A stretch of 33,512 nt of DNA from NCBI RefSeq assembly GCF_002233675.1, contig NZ_NMUQ01000002.1:1006294-1039805 (forward strand), given 5' to 3'. Source of the DNA: Paenibacillus herberti. Lineage in GTDB: Bacteria > Bacillota > Bacilli > Paenibacillales > Paenibacillaceae. A program made the position numbers and the translations under genes. Within the stretch, counting starts at the first letter, position 1. Each line of letters starts with the position of its first letter. Below, in pieces: positions 1 through 9,128 of the stretch. The notes beneath the pieces were generated by a model. It was not told where the DNA came from. It saw only the letters and a list, made by a program, of their open reading frames with translations, and ran no database searches.

Positions 1-69
1 GATAGGTTCGAGGTGGAAGCGCAGCAATGCGTGCAGCTGACGAATACTAATCGGTCGAGGGCTTATCCA
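1..69 (+). rRNA. 23S ribosomal RNA, 3' end (partial)
   Basis: The first bases match the conserved 3' end of bacterial 23S rRNA: the ACGAATACTAATCGGTCGAG block followed by GGCTTATCC. Only the last ~70 nt are inside the window, so the gene begins upstream. The 5S gene follows about 90 nt later, the usual Firmicute order. Confidence 0.93.
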
Positions 70-156
70 AATCAGTGAAACAACAGCCGGTCAGCACGGC
101 ATATCGTTCGATCCAGTTTTCAGGGCGCAAGCCTACGCCTTGAGTAATGCAGCACG

Positions 157-273
157 TTTGGTGGCGATGGCGGAAGGGAACCACGCGTACCCATCCCGAA
201 CACGACCGTTAAGCCTTCCAGCGCCGATGGTACTTGGACCGCAGGGTCCTGGGAGAGTAGGACGTCGCCAAGC
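157..273 (+). rRNA. rrf: 5S ribosomal RNA
   Basis: A 117-nt segment beginning TTTGGTGGCGATGGC and ending GTAGGACGTCGCCAAGC. The two ends pair as helix I, and the CCGAACACGACCGTTAAGC block and the GCGCCGATGGTA block are 5S hallmarks. It lies downstream of the 23S end with no tRNA between, and a strong terminator follows at 289–318. Confidence 0.95.
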
Positions 274-288
274 ACAATGCAAATCGTA

Positions 289-318
289 CCGTCACATCCT
301 CGGATGTGGCGGTTTTTT
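289..318 (+). terminator. rRNA operon terminator
   Basis: The inverted repeat CCGTCACATCC / GGATGTGGCGG with a 2-nt loop region (one T·G pair) is followed by a run of six T. It is placed 16 nt after the 5S 3' end, as expected for rrn termination. Confidence 0.85.
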
Positions 319-419
319 GTTGTTCTCAATGATTGTATCCATGTTTTTCTGTACGGGGTTATTTCACTGGGTTAGGACCATACTACGATCACGGACTAAT
401 GAATTGGGCGGTGATGGGT

Positions 420-1640
420 ATGAATTTTCGGGGAAATCTGCTGAGCATAATAGGTACGGCTCTCGGCACTGCTGCACTTATCATGTTGGGAGGATGTACG
501 ATTGCTATACAACCTCCAACTTCCCAGCCTCCAGCTGCTGAGAATAAAGCATCCGATAAGCCAGTCGCTTTAGCGGAAGCTGCACTGTCACCAACCAAGC
601 AAGTTAAAAGTCCTCCAGTGATTTCCCTCAAGGAGCCTGTACACGGAATTTATGTCTCGGGGTACGCAGCCGGTAGCACCAAGGCAATGATGCGTTTGAG
701 GGAGCTCGCTCGAAAAACAGAAATCAATGCGATGGTTATTGATATCAAGGATGATTACGGATTACTTACTTATGCATCTAACATCAAGCTTGCGAACAAA
801 TTGGGCACGGATAATCGGCCGATTATTGCTGAGCCACGCAAGCTGATCAATGAGCTGCATAAGGATGGCATATACGTCATTGGAAGACAGGTTGTGTTCA
901 AAGACGCGCTTCTTGCTGGCAAAGTGCCGGATTGGGCGATTCATGAAAAGAGTGGCAAAGTATGGCGTGATGCAAAGCGAAAAGCTTGGATTAATCCATA
1001 TCGAACTGAAGTTTGGAAGTATAATGTGGCAATTGCCCGTGAAGCTGCTAGCTTGGGCTTCGACGAAATTCAATTCGATTATGTCCGCTTTCCGGCGAAT
1101 AGCGCTCGTACAGAAGCAAAGCTCGACTATAGACAAAAAGAGGGGAGTAAAAGCGAAGCCATCCGGCGTTTTCTTCAGCTTGCCTCTCGCCAGCTCCATA
1201 AAGAGGGAGTAAAAGTTTCGGCTGATGTATTCGGACTTGTGACATCTTCTCCAGATGATATGGGTATCGGGCAATCTTGGCGCGCGGTCGCTTCAGAAGT
1301 GGATTCCATCTCCCCTATGGTCTATCCATCTCACTACTCTCAGGGCATGTATGGCATTGCAAAGCCTGATTTAAGCCCTTACGAAGTCATTCACAAGGCA
1401 ATGACAGACGCCTCAGCTCGCAACCGCTACTTGCTGCAGGAGGGGATTAAACCAGCAACGATCCGTCCATGGCTGCAAAGTTTCACAGCTTCTTGGTTAC
1501 ATCCGCATATGGAATATGGAGAGCGTGAGGTCAGAGAGCAGATTCGAGCGGCACATCAGGCAGGCGTCGAAGAATATCTGTTATGGAGTCCTCGCTGCGT
1601 TTATCCACTTTCCTCGCAGTCTGCTCTTTCCCGCTCTTGA
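420..1640 (+). CDS. lipoprotein with putative glycoside hydrolase (DUF4015/PF13200-like) domain
   Basis: The predicted protein is a secreted lipoprotein of 406 residues. From the ATG at 420 it has a basic N-region, a hydrophobic stretch and the lipobox LGGC with Cys26 as the lipidation site, then a Pro/Ala-rich linker to about residue 75. The rest resembles the TIM-barrel 'putative glycosyl hydrolase' family: GIYVSGYAAG near the start of the domain, then VIDIKDDYG, and GFDEIQFDYVRFP. The substrate is unknown. In-frame starts also exist at 333 (TTG), 399 and 414; 420 is preferred because GGTGA lies 5 nt upstream and the signal peptide then has normal length. It sits between the rRNA operon and guaB, the position of yaaC in B. 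subtilis, but is not YaaC. An inverted repeat AAAATCC/GGATTTT (1684–1708) follows the gene, without a T-run. Confidence 0.8.
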   Translation: MNFRGNLLSIIGTALGTAALIMLGGCTIAIQPPTSQPPAAENKASDKPVALAEAALSPTKQVKSPPVISLKEPVHGIYVSGYAAGSTKAMMRLRELARKTEINAMVIDIKDDYGLLTYASNIKLANKLGTDNRPIIAEPRKLINELHKDGIYVIGRQVVFKDALLAGKVPDWAIHEKSGKVWRDAKRKAWINPYRTEVWKYNVAIAREAASLGFDEIQFDYVRFPANSARTEAKLDYRQKEGSKSEAIRRFLQLASRQLHKEGVKVSADVFGLVTSSPDDMGIGQSWRAVASEVDSISPMVYPSHYSQGMYGIAKPDLSPYEVIHKAMTDASARNRYLLQEGIKPATIRPWLQSFTASWLHPHMEYGEREVREQIRAAHQAGVEEYLLWSPRCVYPLSSQSALSRS

Positions 1641-1715
1641 TCCTTAGGTATGATAGGGATGAAATGGAAGGGGCGAATGGTTGAAAATCCGCATGAAAGC
1701 AGGATTTTCCTTGCC

Positions 1716-1744
1716 TTGACAGCCCTAGACCCCTCTGCTAAGAT
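1716..1744 (+). promoter_or_regulatory. sigma-A promoter of guaB
   Basis: TTGACA (1716–1721), a 17-bp spacer and TAAGAT (1739–1744), a near-consensus vegetative promoter 49 bp ahead of the guaB start codon. No purine riboswitch-like structure was recognised between it and the gene. Confidence 0.85.
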
Positions 1745-1753
1745 GGTCAATAA

Positions 1754-3250
<1,497 letters not shown>

Positions 3251-3289
3251 GCAAATTGGGGCTCTCTTAAGAGCAGAATAAGATCGTGC

Positions 3290-3317
3290 AGCAGGCCATT
3301 GCGGCCTGCTTTTTTTG
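3290..3317 (+). terminator. guaB terminator
   Basis: AGCAGGCC / GGCCTGCT stem with an ATTGC loop, followed by eight T. A second small hairpin, CGGCTT-TTTT-AAGCCG, lies just after it at 3326–3341. Confidence 0.9.
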
Positions 3318-3445
3318 TTGCAAAGCGGCTTTTTTAAGCCGAGAGGATGGAAGGTTTGGCTATCACCGAATGGAAAGAATCGAGGAGAGAAGGCTCCTTT
3401 TCGGCTCCAAGCAAAGCAAAAACATCCCCTCTCTCGTTAATCGTA

Positions 3446-3454
3446 TGATACAAT
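3446..3454 (+). promoter_or_regulatory. extended -10 promoter of dacA
   Basis: TGATACAAT: an extended TGn motif plus TACAAT, 40 bp before the dacA start. No good -35 hexamer is visible at the right distance, which is typical of extended -10 promoters. Confidence 0.55.
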
Positions 3455-3493
3455 AAAAGCTGGACAAACCCAGTGTGAAGGAGAGAATACACG

Positions 3494-4873
3494 TTGAAAG
3501 TAAGACTTACTCCGATAATTGCTAAACCATTCATCTCCGCTATCATGGCGGCATCCCTGCTCGCCGGTTCCGGCGTGGCTACATTTGCTCTTCCGACTGC
3601 TTATGGGGCAGCTACCGATAAGACTACGAACACTGCTCCTGCAGCCAATGCTGCTCCTGCTGCTCAGGATGTAATTCCTACTTACCCAGATAAGAACCCA
3701 AGCAAAAACCAATTAGATCTAGCTCTCTCAGCTGCTATATTAATCGATGCTAACACAGGCCAACTGCTATACAGCTATAATATTGATAAAGCAATGGCAC
3801 CCGCAAGCATGACCAAGATGATGACGGAATACATGGTTTTGAAAGCCATTAAAGATGGCAAGCTTAGCTGGGATCAACAAATTTCCATTAGCAAAGAAGC
3901 TTCCAGCACGCCAGCGGATGGCTCTCAAATTTATTTGGCTGAAGGCGATACACATACCGTCAAAGAGCTGTACACAGCTATGTCTGTAGCATCAGCCAAT
4001 GATGCAACTGTTGCTCTCGGCAATGCGCTTGGCGGTACGGAAGCTGGATTTGTAGCCATGATGAACGAAAGAGCCAAAGAGCTTGGTCTCAACACGGCCA
4101 ACTTCACTAGTTCAACCGGTTATCTTGATTCAACCGTCATTGCCGCCAAAGATATAGCGAAGCTAGCGATGATTATTTTGAAGGAGCATCCTGAATTCCT
4201 GGAATACTCCCAAATTCCATCCATCAAGTTCCGTGAGCGGGATGAAAATCCCATGATCAACAATGACTGGATGCTGGAGAGCAATAAGGGCATTGATAAC
4301 TTTAAGCAATACACTTATGACGGCGTTGATGGAATGAAAACAGGTTTTCTCACCATATCCGGTTATAATTTCACTGGAACGGTTAAGCGTGGCGATACAA
4401 GGCTGATCAGCGTTGTATATGGAGCCAGCAATAAAGGCAAGCGTTTCCTCGAGACACGCAAGCTGTACGACTGGGCTTTCACCAATTTGGAGCGCAAAAC
4501 GCTTGTTCAACCTAAGGCGGTAGTAGAATCCGCTGAAAAGGTCAAACTATCCAAAGGAAAAAGCAAGTCCGTCAACCTGGTTACGGGAGCGGATCTGACG
4601 CTACTGGTTAAAAAGGGATCTGCTGCTCAGGCAACTCTGAAAAGCACTGCGCTTCCGGCCGATGGAGAGCTGGTTGCTCCAATTAAGGCAGGGCAGAAAA
4701 TCGGAACAGCAACTTATGAATTCAAAGACCCAGATTCAGGTGTTTTGGTCACGAAAAAGATCAACCTTGTTGCAGCTGAAGATGTAGCAAAGGCAGGCTG
4801 GTTCTCGCTCATGATGCGCGGCATTGGAGAGTTTTTCTCCGGACTGTTCAAAGGGATCGTGAATTTGTTTTAA
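3494..4873 (+). CDS. dacA: D-alanyl-D-alanine carboxypeptidase (penicillin-binding protein 5 type)
   Basis: DacA removes the terminal D-Ala from peptidoglycan pentapeptides on the outer face of the membrane. The 459-residue protein begins with a signal peptide (KPFISAIMAASLLAGSG) and an Ala/Pro-rich spacer. The three motifs of serine penicillin-binding proteins are present: SMTK with nucleophile Ser105 and Lys108, SAN at 167–169, and KTG at 282–284. A C-terminal PBP5-type beta domain follows, and the last ~25 residues (WFSLMMRGIGEFFSGLFKG) form the amphipathic helix that anchors such enzymes to the membrane. The start is TTG with AAGGAG at 3479–3484. Position after guaB is the same as in B. 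subtilis. No clear terminator precedes the pdxS promoter, so some readthrough into pdxST is possible. Confidence 0.96.
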   Translation: MKVRLTPIIAKPFISAIMAASLLAGSGVATFALPTAYGAATDKTTNTAPAANAAPAAQDVIPTYPDKNPSKNQLDLALSAAILIDANTGQLLYSYNIDKAMAPASMTKMMTEYMVLKAIKDGKLSWDQQISISKEASSTPADGSQIYLAEGDTHTVKELYTAMSVASANDATVALGNALGGTEAGFVAMMNERAKELGLNTANFTSSTGYLDSTVIAAKDIAKLAMIILKEHPEFLEYSQIPSIKFRERDENPMINNDWMLESNKGIDNFKQYTYDGVDGMKTGFLTISGYNFTGTVKRGDTRLISVVYGASNKGKRFLETRKLYDWAFTNLERKTLVQPKAVVESAEKVKLSKGKSKSVNLVTGADLTLLVKKGSAAQATLKSTALPADGELVAPIKAGQKIGTATYEFKDPDSGVLVTKKINLVAAEDVAKAGWFSLMMRGIGEFFSGLFKGIVNLF

Positions 4874-4877
4874 TCGG

Positions 4878-4906
4878 TTGTAGCCCCGGGGCGTACATGA
4901 TAGAAT
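4878..4906 (+). promoter_or_regulatory. probable promoter of pdxST
   Basis: TTGTAG (4878–4883), 17-bp spacer, TAGAAT (4901–4906) with an upstream TG (4898–4899) giving an extended -10. It lies 63 bp before the pdxS start. Confidence 0.6.
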
Positions 4907-4968
4907 TTGGATTAATCAACTCGGAATAATCCGCTAGGATTGATCAGACCATAGGAGGCAATGGAATC

Positions 4969-5853
4969 ATGTTGGAAACAGGTACTTCGCGCGTGAAGCG
5001 CGGCATGGCAGAAATGCAAAAAGGCGGCGTCATTATGGACGTCATGAACGCAGAGCAAGCTAAAATCGCTGAAGCGGCAGGTGCTACGGCAGTTATGGCG
5101 CTTGAGCGCGTGCCTTCCGATATCCGTGCTGCTGGCGGCGTTGCCCGCATGGGCGATCCGACGATTTTGGAAGAAGTCATGAAGGTTGTATCCATCCCGG
5201 TTATGGCTAAGGCTCGTATCGGCCACTATGTAGAAGCTCGCGTTCTTGAAGCTCTCGGTGCCGACTACATCGACGAGAGCGAAGTACTTACGCCAGCCGA
5301 TGATATCTACCATATCGACAAACGTGAGTTCACCGTGCCATTCGTATGCGGCGCTAAGGATCTGGGCGAAGCTCTTCGTCGCATTCAAGAAGGTGCTGCT
5401 ATGCTTCGTACAAAAGGCGAGCCAGGAACAGGCAACATCGTTGAGGCCGTACGCCACATGCGTCTGATCATGAGCCAAATTCGTAAAGTTCAAGGTTTGT
5501 CGAAGGACGAGCTTTATCATGAAGCTAAAAACCTCGCTGTAAATTACGAGCTGCTGCTTGATGTACATGAATCCGGCAAGCTGCCGGTCGTCAACTTCGC
5601 TGCTGGCGGCGTAGCGACTCCATCCGACGCAGCGCTTATGATGCATCTGGGTGCAGACGGCGTATTCGTAGGCTCTGGTATTTTCAAATCCGATAGCCCT
5701 GAGAAATTCGCTCGCGCTATCGTTGAAGCAACAACTCACTATACCGATTACAAGCTGATCGCCGAAGTGTCCAAGAACCTGGGCGCACCGATGAAAGGCA
5801 TTGAAATTTCCAAGCTGGCGCCGCATGAGCGTATGTCCGATCGCGGAAATTAA
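4969..5853 (+). CDS. pdxS: pyridoxal 5'-phosphate synthase, synthase subunit
   Basis: PdxS makes pyridoxal 5'-phosphate from ribose 5-phosphate, glyceraldehyde 3-phosphate and ammonia delivered by PdxT; the active complex is 12 PdxS plus 12 PdxT. The 294-residue protein is a near-textbook member: the N-terminal helix region [39 protein letters not shown], and both active-site lysines at the expected places (Lys81 in VMAKARIGH and Lys149 in [10 protein letters not shown]). AGGAGG at 4953–4958 sets the ATG. pdxT starts 48 nt after its stop, so the two are an operon. A long open frame exists on the opposite strand across pdxST but is a codon-bias shadow. Confidence 0.98.
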   Translation: MLETGTSRVKRGMAEMQKGGVIMDVMNAEQAKIAEAAGATAVMALERVPSDIRAAGGVARMGDPTILEEVMKVVSIPVMAKARIGHYVEARVLEALGADYIDESEVLTPADDIYHIDKREFTVPFVCGAKDLGEALRRIQEGAAMLRTKGEPGTGNIVEAVRHMRLIMSQIRKVQGLSKDELYHEAKNLAVNYELLLDVHESGKLPVVNFAAGGVATPSDAALMMHLGADGVFVGSGIFKSDSPEKFARAIVEATTHYTDYKLIAEVSKNLGAPMKGIEISKLAPHERMSDRGN

Positions 5854-5901
5854 TTTCCAATCGTTGATATAGGTTAAGATCAAGGAAGAAGGAAGATCAA
5901 C

Positions 5902-6498
5902 ATGGCACAGAAGATAGGTGTTCTTGCTCTTCAAGGTGCAGTGGCGGAGCATATCCGTTGCCTGCAAGAGGTAGGAGCGGAAGCTGTTGCTGTGAAACGT
6001 ACGGAAGAGCTGAATGAGCTCGACGGCCTCGTTATACCTGGCGGTGAGAGCACTACGATCGGCAAGCTGATGCGCAAGTACGGCTTTATCGAGGCAATTC
6101 AGGCGTTTCATGCGCAGGGTAAACCACTGTTTGGAACTTGCGCGGGACTGATTGTGCTTGCCAAGGAAATTGAGAACGGCGAAGAGGCTCATCTGGGCTT
6201 GATGGACATGACCGTTGTACGCAATGCTTTTGGGCGGCAGCGGGAGAGCTTCGAGACGGAGCTGGACATCAAGGGTATCGACGAGCCGGTGCGTGCGGTG
6301 TTCATCCGCGCGCCGCTGATCGGCCGTGTAGGCGAAGGAGTGGACGTTCTCTCTGTCTACAAGGATGAGATCGTAGCTGCCCGTGAGGGAACGCTGCTGG
6401 CGGCGTCCTTCCATCCGGAGCTTACGGATGACTATAGGCTGCATGCTTATTTTGTGGATATGGTCCGCGAGGCTTCCCAAGCCAAGGCAAATGCATAA
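5902..6498 (+). CDS. pdxT: pyridoxal 5'-phosphate synthase, glutaminase subunit
   Basis: PdxT hydrolyses glutamine and channels ammonia to PdxS. It is a 198-residue class I glutamine amidotransferase of normal length. The oxyanion-loop sequence GGESTTIGKL, the nucleophile Cys80 in FGTCAGL, and the His171/Glu173 pair in SFHPELTDD complete the catalytic triad. A purine-rich GGAAGAAGGAAG stretch precedes the ATG. It follows pdxS by 48 nt and is followed by a hairpin at 6510–6532. Confidence 0.97.
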   Translation: MAQKIGVLALQGAVAEHIRCLQEVGAEAVAVKRTEELNELDGLVIPGGESTTIGKLMRKYGFIEAIQAFHAQGKPLFGTCAGLIVLAKEIENGEEAHLGLMDMTVVRNAFGRQRESFETELDIKGIDEPVRAVFIRAPLIGRVGEGVDVLSVYKDEIVAAREGTLLAASFHPELTDDYRLHAYFVDMVREASQAKANA

Positions 6499-6509
6499 GT
6501 GAAGCGACA

Positions 6510-6544
6510 GGGTGGACGGATGCCGTCCGCCCTTCCTTCTTTTA
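6510..6544 (+). terminator. probable pdxST terminator
   Basis: A 10-bp stem, GGGTGGACGG / CCGTCCGCCC (one G·T pair, ATG loop), is followed by a T-rich but interrupted tail. It occupies the short gap before serS. The gap of about 75 bp is too short for a T-box leader, which controls many aminoacyl-tRNA synthetase genes in Firmicutes. Confidence 0.6.
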
Positions 6545-6572
6545 ATTTATATCGATGAAGGGTGAGAATATC

Positions 6573-7856
6573 GTGCTGGACGTAAAATTGCTGCGTAGTG
6601 ATTATGACGGGGTCGCAAAGGCGCTGACCGATCGCAAAAAATCGCTGGAGCTGATTAGTGCCTTTCCGGAGCTGGATGCGAAGCGTCGCTCCATCATCCA
6701 AGAGGGCGAAACGCTCAAAGCGCGCCGCAATGCGGTATCCCAAGAGGTTGCCAAGCTCAAAAAGAGCGGTGGCGATGCCGAAGCGCTGATCGTGGAAATG
6801 CGCGAAGTTGGCGATCGGATCAAAGAGCTGGATGAAGAGCTTCGCGTACTGGATGAAGAGATGGAAGGCATACTGTTGGCCATTCCGAATCTTCCCCATG
6901 AGTCTGTGCCGATCGGTGGCGGCGAAGAGGATAATGTTGAGATTCGTCGTCACGGTGAGCCAACTTCGCTGGACTTTGAGCCTAAGGCTCATTGGGATCT
7001 GGCTGAGGATCTGGGCCTGCTGGACTTCGAGCGTGCTGCCAAGGTAACCGGCTCGCGCTTCGTGTTCTACACAGGTCTTGGCGCCCGTCTGGAGCGCGCT
7101 CTGCTCAACTTCATGATGGATCTGCACAGCGACCAGCACGGTTACTCGGAAGTTCTGCCTCCGCAAATCGTCAATCGCGACAGTCTTGTCGGAACGGGCC
7201 AGCTACCTAAATTCGAAGAGGATCTGTTCAAGATCGAGGACAGTGAGTATTATCTGATCCCGACTGCTGAAGTTTCTGTAACTAACCTGCACCGGGAAGA
7301 GATATTGCCTGCTGAGGACTTGCCTAAGCGTTTTGTCGCCTTCAGCGCATGCTTCCGCAGCGAGGCGGGAGCGGCCGGACGCGATACGCGCGGGCTGATC
7401 CGCCAGCATCAGTTCAACAAGGTGGAGCTTGTGAAGCTTGCTAAGCCAGAGGAGTCCTACGACGAGCTTGAGTCGATGACTCAGAACGCTGAGCGCGTCC
7501 TGCAGCTGCTTGGACTGCCTTACCGCGTCCTACAGCTTTGCACGGGTGACATGGGCTTCTCCGCAGCTAAAACCTATGATCTGGAGGTTTGGCTGCCGAG
7601 CGCTGGAACGTATCGTGAGATCTCCTCCTGCTCGAACTGCGAGGACTTCCAAGCTCGCCGTGCCGGCATTCGCTTCCGCCGTGACACTAAGAGCAAGCCG
7701 GAATTCGTTCATACGCTGAACGGCTCTGGTCTTGCGGTTGGACGCACTGTGGCGGCGGTATTGGAAAATTACCAGCAAGCGGACGGCACCATTGTCGTGC
7801 CGGAGGTGCTGCGTCCTTATATGGGCAGCATCGAGGTCATTGGACGTCGTAGCTAA
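6573..7856 (+). CDS. serS: seryl-tRNA synthetase
   Basis: SerRS charges tRNA-Ser, including the tRNA-Ser(UGA) encoded just downstream. The product starts [14 protein letters not shown], the usual SerRS N-terminus. A long alpha-helical hairpin rich in Lys/Glu (about residues 30–100) binds tRNA. The class II core is clear: motif 2 around [25 protein letters not shown], the TAEV segment before it, and motif 3 at [18 protein letters not shown]. An in-frame ATG lies at 6555, but AAGGGTGAG (6558–6566) sits 6 nt before the GTG at 6573, and the GTG start gives the family N-terminus, so 6573 is preferred (427 residues). A terminator follows at 7865. Confidence 0.96.
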   Translation: MLDVKLLRSDYDGVAKALTDRKKSLELISAFPELDAKRRSIIQEGETLKARRNAVSQEVAKLKKSGGDAEALIVEMREVGDRIKELDEELRVLDEEMEGILLAIPNLPHESVPIGGGEEDNVEIRRHGEPTSLDFEPKAHWDLAEDLGLLDFERAAKVTGSRFVFYTGLGARLERALLNFMMDLHSDQHGYSEVLPPQIVNRDSLVGTGQLPKFEEDLFKIEDSEYYLIPTAEVSVTNLHREEILPAEDLPKRFVAFSACFRSEAGAAGRDTRGLIRQHQFNKVELVKLAKPEESYDELESMTQNAERVLQLLGLPYRVLQLCTGDMGFSAAKTYDLEVWLPSAGTYREISSCSNCEDFQARRAGIRFRRDTKSKPEFVHTLNGSGLAVGRTVAAVLENYQQADGTIVVPEVLRPYMGSIEVIGRRS

Positions 7857-7864
7857 TGCTTAGG

Positions 7865-7896
7865 GCCGTCTCCTCCGAAAGGGGAGGCGGCTCTTC
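7865..7896 (+). terminator. serS terminator
   Basis: GCCGTCTCCTCC-GAAA-GGGGAGGCGGC forms an 11-bp stem with one bulged T and a GNRA-type tetraloop, followed by TCTTCTGTTT. Placed right after the serS stop codon. Confidence 0.7.
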
Positions 7897-7930
7897 TGTT
7901 TGTAAAGAGCCATTTTCTGCTACGAAATGG

Positions 7931-7959
7931 TTGCCTGAGAAATATGATTGTGATACAAT
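7931..7959 (+). promoter_or_regulatory. promoter of tRNA-Ser
   Basis: TTGCCT (7931–7936), 17-bp spacer, TACAAT (7954–7959) with a TGA just upstream of the -10. It lies 22 bp before the mature tRNA 5' end. Confidence 0.7.
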
Positions 7960-7981
7960 GCTCGGGTAAGTCTTTCACTGT

Positions 7982-8070
7982 GGAGAGGTACCGAAGCGGT
8001 CATAACGGGGCGGTCTTGAAAACCGTTAGGGTGCAAGCCCACGTGGGTTCGAGTCCCACTCTCTCCGCCA
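7982..8070 (+). tRNA. tRNA-Ser (anticodon UGA)
   Basis: An 89-nt cloverleaf with the acceptor stem GGAGAGG / TCTCTCC (one G·T pair), discriminator G and an encoded CCA. The anticodon loop reads CTTGAAA with TGA at 8017–8019. The long variable arm (TTAGGGTGCAAGCCCACGT region) is typical of class II serine tRNAs. It has its own promoter and terminator and follows serS, as trnSL-Ser1 does in B. subtilis. Confidence 0.96.
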
Positions 8071-8084
8071 GCTTGAATATGATC

Positions 8085-8114
8085 ACCCGGACGCTGTTGC
8101 GTTCGGGTGTTTTT
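8085..8114 (+). terminator. tRNA-Ser terminator
   Basis: ACCCGGACGC-TGTT-GCGTTCGGGT, a 10-bp stem with one G·T pair, followed by GTTTTT. Confidence 0.85.
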
Positions 8115-8196
8115 GTGTTCTTGAAAGTTCCAGCAGTCGTCAAGCATAGAAGGCGGGCCTTGGTCGCAATCTAGATAATGGAGGTGGAAGGCGACC

Positions 8197-8544
8197 ATGA
8201 GCAAAGTTGATGAGCTTAAGCTGGATCAGACCCGCCTGGCAAATGCCTGGAGGGAAACATTGCCGACCGTCTTGAATGCTACAGACCGCTGCGAGGTATT
8301 CGAGGACGAAGGTGATGATCACTCGCTGCGCGTAACGATTCATGGAGCGGGGCATCAGATGTACTCTTATGATTTTAAAGTAACCTATGTTGACAGCCGT
8401 GAGGTCCAGATTGAGCTGATCGATGTGGATCAGGATAAAAAATCAATCGACGAGCGCAAAGAGCTTGTGCAGCAGCAGGTATCCGATTATATCCGCCATC
8501 TGCATGAGTGTGCGCAAGCTTTGCACCGTCTGACTAAAGTCTAA
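8197..8544 (+). CDS. conserved hypothetical protein, 115 aa
   Basis: The gene has a clear GGAGGTGG ribosome binding site at about 8180–8187 and a coding-like codon pattern. The product is soluble, acidic and has no signal peptide or membrane segment. It has an alternating beta-rich middle (LRVTIHGAGHQMYSYDFKVTYVDSREVQIELIDV) followed by a helical C-terminal third (DERKELVQQQVSDYIRHLHE) with regular hydrophobic spacing. I do not recognise a family. It is the first of three short genes in a row after tRNA-Ser; the third is a spore protein, so a role in sporulating cells is possible but is only inferred from position. The next gene begins 14 nt after its stop. Confidence 0.75.
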   Translation: MSKVDELKLDQTRLANAWRETLPTVLNATDRCEVFEDEGDDHSLRVTIHGAGHQMYSYDFKVTYVDSREVQIELIDVDQDKKSIDERKELVQQQVSDYIRHLHECAQALHRLTKV

Positions 8545-8558
8545 CGGGAGGCATCAAT

Positions 8559-8735
8559 ATGACTAAAAATAAAAGCGCTGTTGATAAAAACCTGCAAAAT
8601 GTCGTGAAGGACCTGGAACAGGAGCCTGTGAATGCTCATAACGCTAATCAGTTGCAGCAGCATTCCCAGGATCGCCGTCATCAGGACAATTTGAACCATG
8701 AGAATGAAACCGACCTCGGCCATCAGCTGAGCTGA
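8559..8735 (+). CDS. small hydrophilic protein, 58 aa
   Basis: This short frame starts at ATG 8559 with GGGAGG at about 8546–8551 and ends at TGA 8735. The product (MTKNKSAVDKNLQNVVKDLE at the N-terminus) is very hydrophilic and rich in Asn, Gln and His (NAHNANQLQQHSQDRRHQDN), with no cysteine, tryptophan or membrane segment. Such composition is common among small acid-soluble spore proteins and other disordered spore core proteins, but I cannot match it to a named Ssp or Tlp family. It lies between the 115-aa gene and sspP with short gaps, suggesting a common transcript. Confidence 0.65.
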   Translation: MTKNKSAVDKNLQNVVKDLEQEPVNAHNANQLQQHSQDRRHQDNLNHENETDLGHQLS

Positions 8736-8783
8736 AGGAATGGCTGGTTATAGCCCATAACGACGATAAGGAGGCTGAAATGG

Positions 8784-8939
8784 ATGAGTAAGCCTGACTC
8801 CATACCGGTGTCCAACCCGGATGAAGACCGCAAGGCATCCCGTAGCAAGGATCACGGCCAGCCGCAGGCGCCTATGTCTGGAAGCAAAAAGGTGAAAAAC
8901 CGGAACCATGTTGATCATCACAATCCAGAGGGCGGCTAA
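8784..8939 (+). CDS. sspP: small acid-soluble spore protein P
   Basis: The 51-residue product carries the SspP signature in its second half: GQPQAPMSGSKKVKNRNHVD, closely matching the GQPEPLSGSKKVKNRNH core of Bacillus SspP (also called CotL). SspP is a minor small acid-soluble protein made in the forespore and present in the spore core. The start is the ATG at 8784; AAGGAGG lies about 9 nt upstream. An overlapping ATG at 8780 opens a frame that stops after three codons. A terminator follows at 8961. No clear sigma-G promoter was found directly ahead, so it may be cotranscribed with the two genes before it. Confidence 0.88.
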   Translation: MSKPDSIPVSNPDEDRKASRSKDHGQPQAPMSGSKKVKNRNHVDHHNPEGG

Positions 8940-8960
8940 AAGCCATTGTGGATTGAAAAT

Positions 8961-8995
8961 AGAGCTGTTCCCTTTGAGGGGAATGGCTCTTTTTG
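8961..8995 (+). terminator. terminator after sspP
   Basis: AGAGC/GCTCT and TTCCC/GGGAA helices separated by a TG/TG internal loop, followed by TTTTTG. Confidence 0.85.
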
Positions 8996-9128
8996 TTATA
9001 CTGAAAGTTATTCACATCGCGACAAAATAAGCTATGTTGTTCTCGGTCTTATTCATCGGAAGCTGGCGATGGTAGAATAAAGAGAGACTTTCTTTTTGAA
9101 GCTTGAACGATATTGAGGAGGAACAAAG

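Noticed and set aside
1684-1708. Inverted repeat AAAATCC/GGATTTT before guaB as a riboswitch or terminator.
   Set aside because: Only 7 bp, upstream of the guaB promoter, and without a T-run; at best a weak 3' structure of the preceding gene.
4912-6480. A 522-codon open frame on the minus strand antisense to pdxS and pdxT.
   Set aside because: It is exactly opposite two textbook genes with strong codon bias. Its predicted protein is rich in His, Cys and Ser with no domain, as expected for a shadow frame.
6499-6572. T-box leader ahead of serS.
   Set aside because: The spacer is about 75 bp and lacks any T-box core sequence or specifier structure.
6447-7166. A 239-codon minus-strand frame opposite serS.
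   Set aside because: Shadow of serS; no domain and no ribosome binding site.
7944-8174. Plus- and minus-strand frames across tRNA-Ser.
   Set aside because: They contain the tRNA, its promoter and its terminator.
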